Assembly: GCF_000972705.2 (NCBI RefSeq)
Contig: NZ_LATL02000279.1
Coordinates: 1-36,140, forward strand
Source of the DNA: Limnoraphis robusta CS-951
Lineage (GTDB): Bacteria > Cyanobacteriota > Cyanobacteriia > Cyanobacteriales > Microcoleaceae
Reading direction: 5' to 3'
Length of the DNA stretch: 36,140 bases
The position numbers were made by a program, and so were the translations under genes. The notes under the pieces are model-generated. The model was not told where the DNA came from, ran no database searches, and saw only the letters and a program-made list of their open reading frames with translations. Shown piece by piece: positions 33,694-36,140 of this stretch (positions are counted from its first letter, which is position 1; every line of letters starts with the position of its first letter).

Positions 33694-34689
33694 TTTCAAA
33701 AGTGGATAATCTTCGGGGGGAGAGGCTGACCATTCCCACATGGAACCTGGATAATTTTTGGCTGAAAACCCTAAATCAACTAACACAGAAGTTAACCAAG
33801 CCGATCGTACACCTCCGGTACAATAGCTAACAATTTCTTTTTCGGGTGTAATGCCTTTTTCTGCTAATTGATCTAAAATGACTTGACGGGGAAGTAACAT
33901 TCCGTTTTCATCCAGCCAGTCTTTATAATAAAGGTGAATCGCTTCGGGAATATGACCGCCTCGTTGTTCTCCGTAGGGCGTTTCTCCTGCATATTCTCGG
34001 GGTTCACGACTATCTATGATGACTAAATTCTGATGATTCAAATGATTTTTGATTTCCGAGCGATTAATTTCCCAGTCAGGGCGACGTTTAACTTGAAAAT
34101 CTCCCTTGGGGGGTTGAGTGGGTTTGAGACTATTTTCAAGCGTTAAACCTGCTTTAACTAACGCCGCATAACCGCCATCTACCCAAACCGCTTGAGAATG
34201 ACCTAAACTGCGTAACATCCAAACAATGCGACCTTCTTCACCCCATCCGGTTTTTGGGTCAATGTAGACAATAACGGGTTTATGACTAAAAATACCAATT
34301 GCTTGCAATTTTTGAGTTAAAACCTGATCATCGCTCAGTAGTTTACCGCGATCAGGTGGGTTTGGACGTGAAAAGTCCTGCCAACTGATAAAAGTTGCAT
34401 CTTTTAAGCGTTCCCAGTGTAGAATCTTTAATGAACGAGCATCTAAGAGGGTTGCACCTTGTTTTAACAAGATTTTGGCTTGTTCACCACTGACAATCCA
34501 TTGATGTTCAGGGATTTCAGAGGGTTGGGAATCTTGAGTAAATTTAGACAGACTCGAATGATCAAGGACGGGAGTTCCTGGCTTTAGAGAAACAATGATG
34601 ATCACAATTGCAATCAATCCTAATCCCGTCAACCCCAGAAAACCTATGGAACTGCTGAGAATGTTGGGTTTAATACCACTGAGAAGCAA
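33685..34689 (-). CDS. Tandem-domain rhodanese (sulfurtransferase), membrane-anchored
   Basis: 334 residues from a TTG at 34689, chosen because AGGAGG lies 5 bp before it and no ATG fits. Membrane anchor over about 14-34 (IGFLGLTGLGLIAIVIIIVS), then an inactive rhodanese domain (Asp144 in VYIDPKTG where Cys is expected) and an active one with Cys290 in SYCTGGVRSA. This inactive-active order is the thiosulfate/3-mercaptopyruvate sulfurtransferase layout. It transfers sulfane sulfur to a thiophilic acceptor, probably on the periplasmic side of the membrane (inference). The 3' end overlaps the cyclase gene by 9 bp. Confidence 0.88.
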   Translation of the reverse strand: MLLSGIKPNILSSSIGFLGLTGLGLIAIVIIIVSLKPGTPVLDHSSLSKFTQDSQPSEIPEHQWIVSGEQAKILLKQGATLLDARSLKILHWERLKDATFISWQDFSRPNPPDRGKLLSDDQVLTQKLQAIGIFSHKPVIVYIDPKTGWGEEGRIVWMLRSLGHSQAVWVDGGYAALVKAGLTLENSLKPTQPPKGDFQVKRRPDWEINRSEIKNHLNHQNLVIIDSREPREYAGETPYGEQRGGHIPEAIHLYYKDWLDENGMLLPRQVILDQLAEKGITPEKEIVSYCTGGVRSAWLTSVLVDLGFSAKNYPGSMWEWSASPPEDYPLLKLN

Positions 34690-35024
34690 TTTGTCCTCCT
34701 AAAGTGAGCTGCAAAACTAAAGAAAAAGCAAAGGAAGTCAAATGTTGATTGAGATCCCGTTAAGTTAAACTCTGGAAGAAGCCCCTCTGTAAATGTACTG
34801 TTTACTACCTCAAGAAACTCTGCTCAATGAGATAATAGCAGGACTTTGAGTTCGTTTAAGCGTTCCCAAGACTCAAACAGGTTTGGAGGAGGGTTCTAGT
34901 CGGATGTCAGCATGACCGAAAAAAAGCGGGATGCAAGCCTTATTGTCAACGACGGTTAACTTACTTTCTGCACATAAATGTCTATGTGGTATAGTAATAT
35001 TATACGCCAAATAAGCTAGCGTCA
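34690..35024. other. Spacer and probable left end of the third tnpB element
   Basis: Holds the AGGAGG of the rhodanese gene (about 34695-34700) and its promoter. The last 100 bp are probably the left end of the tnpB element: the stretch GGTATAGTAATATTATACGCC, written here as GGTATAGTAATATTATACGC, contains a short palindrome and resembles the bases before the tnpB at 26918. No tnpA was seen in this part. Confidence 0.5.
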
Positions 35025-36140
35025 ATGATAGTCTACGAATTCAAAGCAAAAGGGAAATCACACCAATATAAAGCAATCGATGAAGTAATCCAAACATCTC
35101 AGTTTGTTCGGAACTCATGTCTGCGGTATTGGATGGATAATCGTGGACTTGGAAGAAAGGAGTTGTATCGATACAACACCGAACTCCGAGCTATGTACCC
35201 TTTTGTCAGGGACTTGAATTCACACGCTTGTCAGGCATCTGTAGAACGGTGTTGGTCAGCTATTGCTAGATTCTTCGATAACTGCAAAAAGAATATTCCG
35301 GGTAGGAAAGGCTATCCAAAGTTCAAGAAGAATAGTCGCTCAGTTGAATACAAACAGAGCGGATGGAAACTCTTAGACCCCAAACATATCGAATTTATCG
35401 ACAAAAAGGGGATTGGAAAACTCAAGCTTGTCGGAACTTGGGATCTGGCATTTTATCCAGTTGAAAAAATTAAACGAGTGAGGTTAGTTAGAAGGGCTGA
35501 CGGCTATTACGTTCAATTTTGTATCCAAGTCGATGTGAAAATAAAAATACAACCGACAGGGAAAACAATAGGGTTAGATGTAGGGTTAAAAGAGTTCTAC
35601 ACCGATAGTAATGGCAACACTGAGTTAAACCCTCGTTTCTACAGAAAAAACGAAAAGCGATTAAAGCTTTATCAACGGCGCGTTTCTCGAAAAAATATTG
35701 GCAGTGCCAACCGATTAAAAGCCATTAAGCGACTGGGCAAAGCACACCTCAAAATAAGTAGGCAACGTGAAGAACACGCTCTTAAGCTGGCGCGTTGCGT
35801 AATCCAATCAAACGATTTGGTCGCCTACGAAGACTTGAGGATTAAAAACTTAGTAAAGAATCATTGTCTAGCCAAGTCAATTAATGATGCGGGTTGGTAT
35901 CAATTCAGAAAATGGTTAGAGTATTTTGGAGTTAAGTTTGGCAGAATAACAGTTGCCGTCAACCCCGCTTATACCTCCCAAACCTGCTCAAACTGTGGAA
36001 CAATCGTTAAAAAATCTCTATCAACTCGAACTCATATTTGTCAGTGTGGGTTTGTCTTAGACAGGGATCATAATGCCGCAATTAATATTCTGAATTCAGC
36101 TTTGAGTACGCTAGGGCATAGCGGAACTTGGATCTTAGAT
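35025..36140 (+). CDS. tnpB: RNA-guided endonuclease TnpB (3' end beyond window)
   Basis: 372 residues visible from the ATG at 35025 with no stop before the window ends; probably 20-30 residues are missing. It is related to the TnpB at 26918 over its whole length (same N-terminal layout and YWMDNRG). The RuvC residues are intact: Asp185 (IGLDVGLKEF), Glu269 (VAYEDLRI) and Asp348 (DRDHNAAINIL). The zinc ribbon reads CSNCG ... CQCG, so the second knuckle has one residue less than the CxxC in the other copies. Since the frame is open to the edge, it is likely an active copy. Confidence 0.93.
   Translation, partial: MIVYEFKAKGKSHQYKAIDEVIQTSQFVRNSCLRYWMDNRGLGRKELYRYNTELRAMYPFVRDLNSHACQASVERCWSAIARFFDNCKKNIPGRKGYPKFKKNSRSVEYKQSGWKLLDPKHIEFIDKKGIGKLKLVGTWDLAFYPVEKIKRVRLVRRADGYYVQFCIQVDVKIKIQPTGKTIGLDVGLKEFYTDSNGNTELNPRFYRKNEKRLKLYQRRVSRKNIGSANRLKAIKRLGKAHLKISRQREEHALKLARCVIQSNDLVAYEDLRIKNLVKNHCLAKSINDAGWYQFRKWLEYFGVKFGRITVAVNPAYTSQTCSNCGTIVKKSLSTRTHICQCGFVLDRDHNAAINILNSALSTLGHSGTWILD

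Noticed and set aside
1..36140. tRNA or rRNA genes
   Set aside because: No cloverleaf with a T-loop GGTTCRANYCC box or rRNA-like sequence was noticed in the spacers.

Overview
This window is chromosomal DNA from a beta-cyanobacterium, most likely a filamentous Oscillatoriales-type strain; the genus is inference. The evidence is a ccmK3-ccmK4 carboxysome shell pair, DUF928 and CHASE2/CHAT proteins, PEP-CTERM proteins, a pheophorbide-a-oxygenase-like Rieske protein, recurring HIP1 octamers (GCGATCGC, e.g. 9194 and 13716), and intergenic 7-8 bp tandem repeats of the kind known in filamentous cyanobacteria. No tRNA, rRNA or CRISPR array was seen.

Layout. Positions 1-415 hold the 3' end of a tnpB element, ending 54 bp before a GH15 glycosidase (470-2305). 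Positions 2838-7335 are a run of four secreted PEP-CTERM proteins, two of which are tandem nucleoside-hydrolase-like copies (3797-4963, 5282-6439) with identical ends and diverged cores. A convergent salicylate-synthase-like gene follows (7301-8611, minus).

Positions 8981-20568 form a co-oriented signalling island: secreted TPR-CHAT protein, DUF928 protein, CHASE2-adenylate cyclase, TPR protein, CHAT-CHASE2 membrane protein overlapping a DUF928-like secreted protein, and a small RTX protein. Two CHASE2 receptors, one with a cyclase output and one with a caspase-like CHAT output, each lie next to a DUF928-type secreted protein. This is the best candidate here for an undescribed system.

After a strong bidirectional terminator come housekeeping genes on the minus strand: gmk, remA-like, a Rieske oxygenase, a DUF1269 protein and asnS. 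Then come ccmK3-ccmK4 (plus), a complete tnpB-only element (about 26800-28155), a terB-like gene, a GT4 glycosyltransferase, rodA and a VOC protein (the last three minus). A CHASE3-adenylate cyclase (32173-33693), a convergent two-domain rhodanese and a third tnpB, cut off by the window end, finish the window.

Three tnpB copies and repeat-rich spacers at 11756, 14819, 16285, 19780, 25481 and 29991 show an accessory, repeat-laden genome. The two class III cyclases point to cAMP signalling, and the signal-peptide and PEP-CTERM genes point to a substantial secreted or surface-anchored proteome. No exosortase is present in the window.
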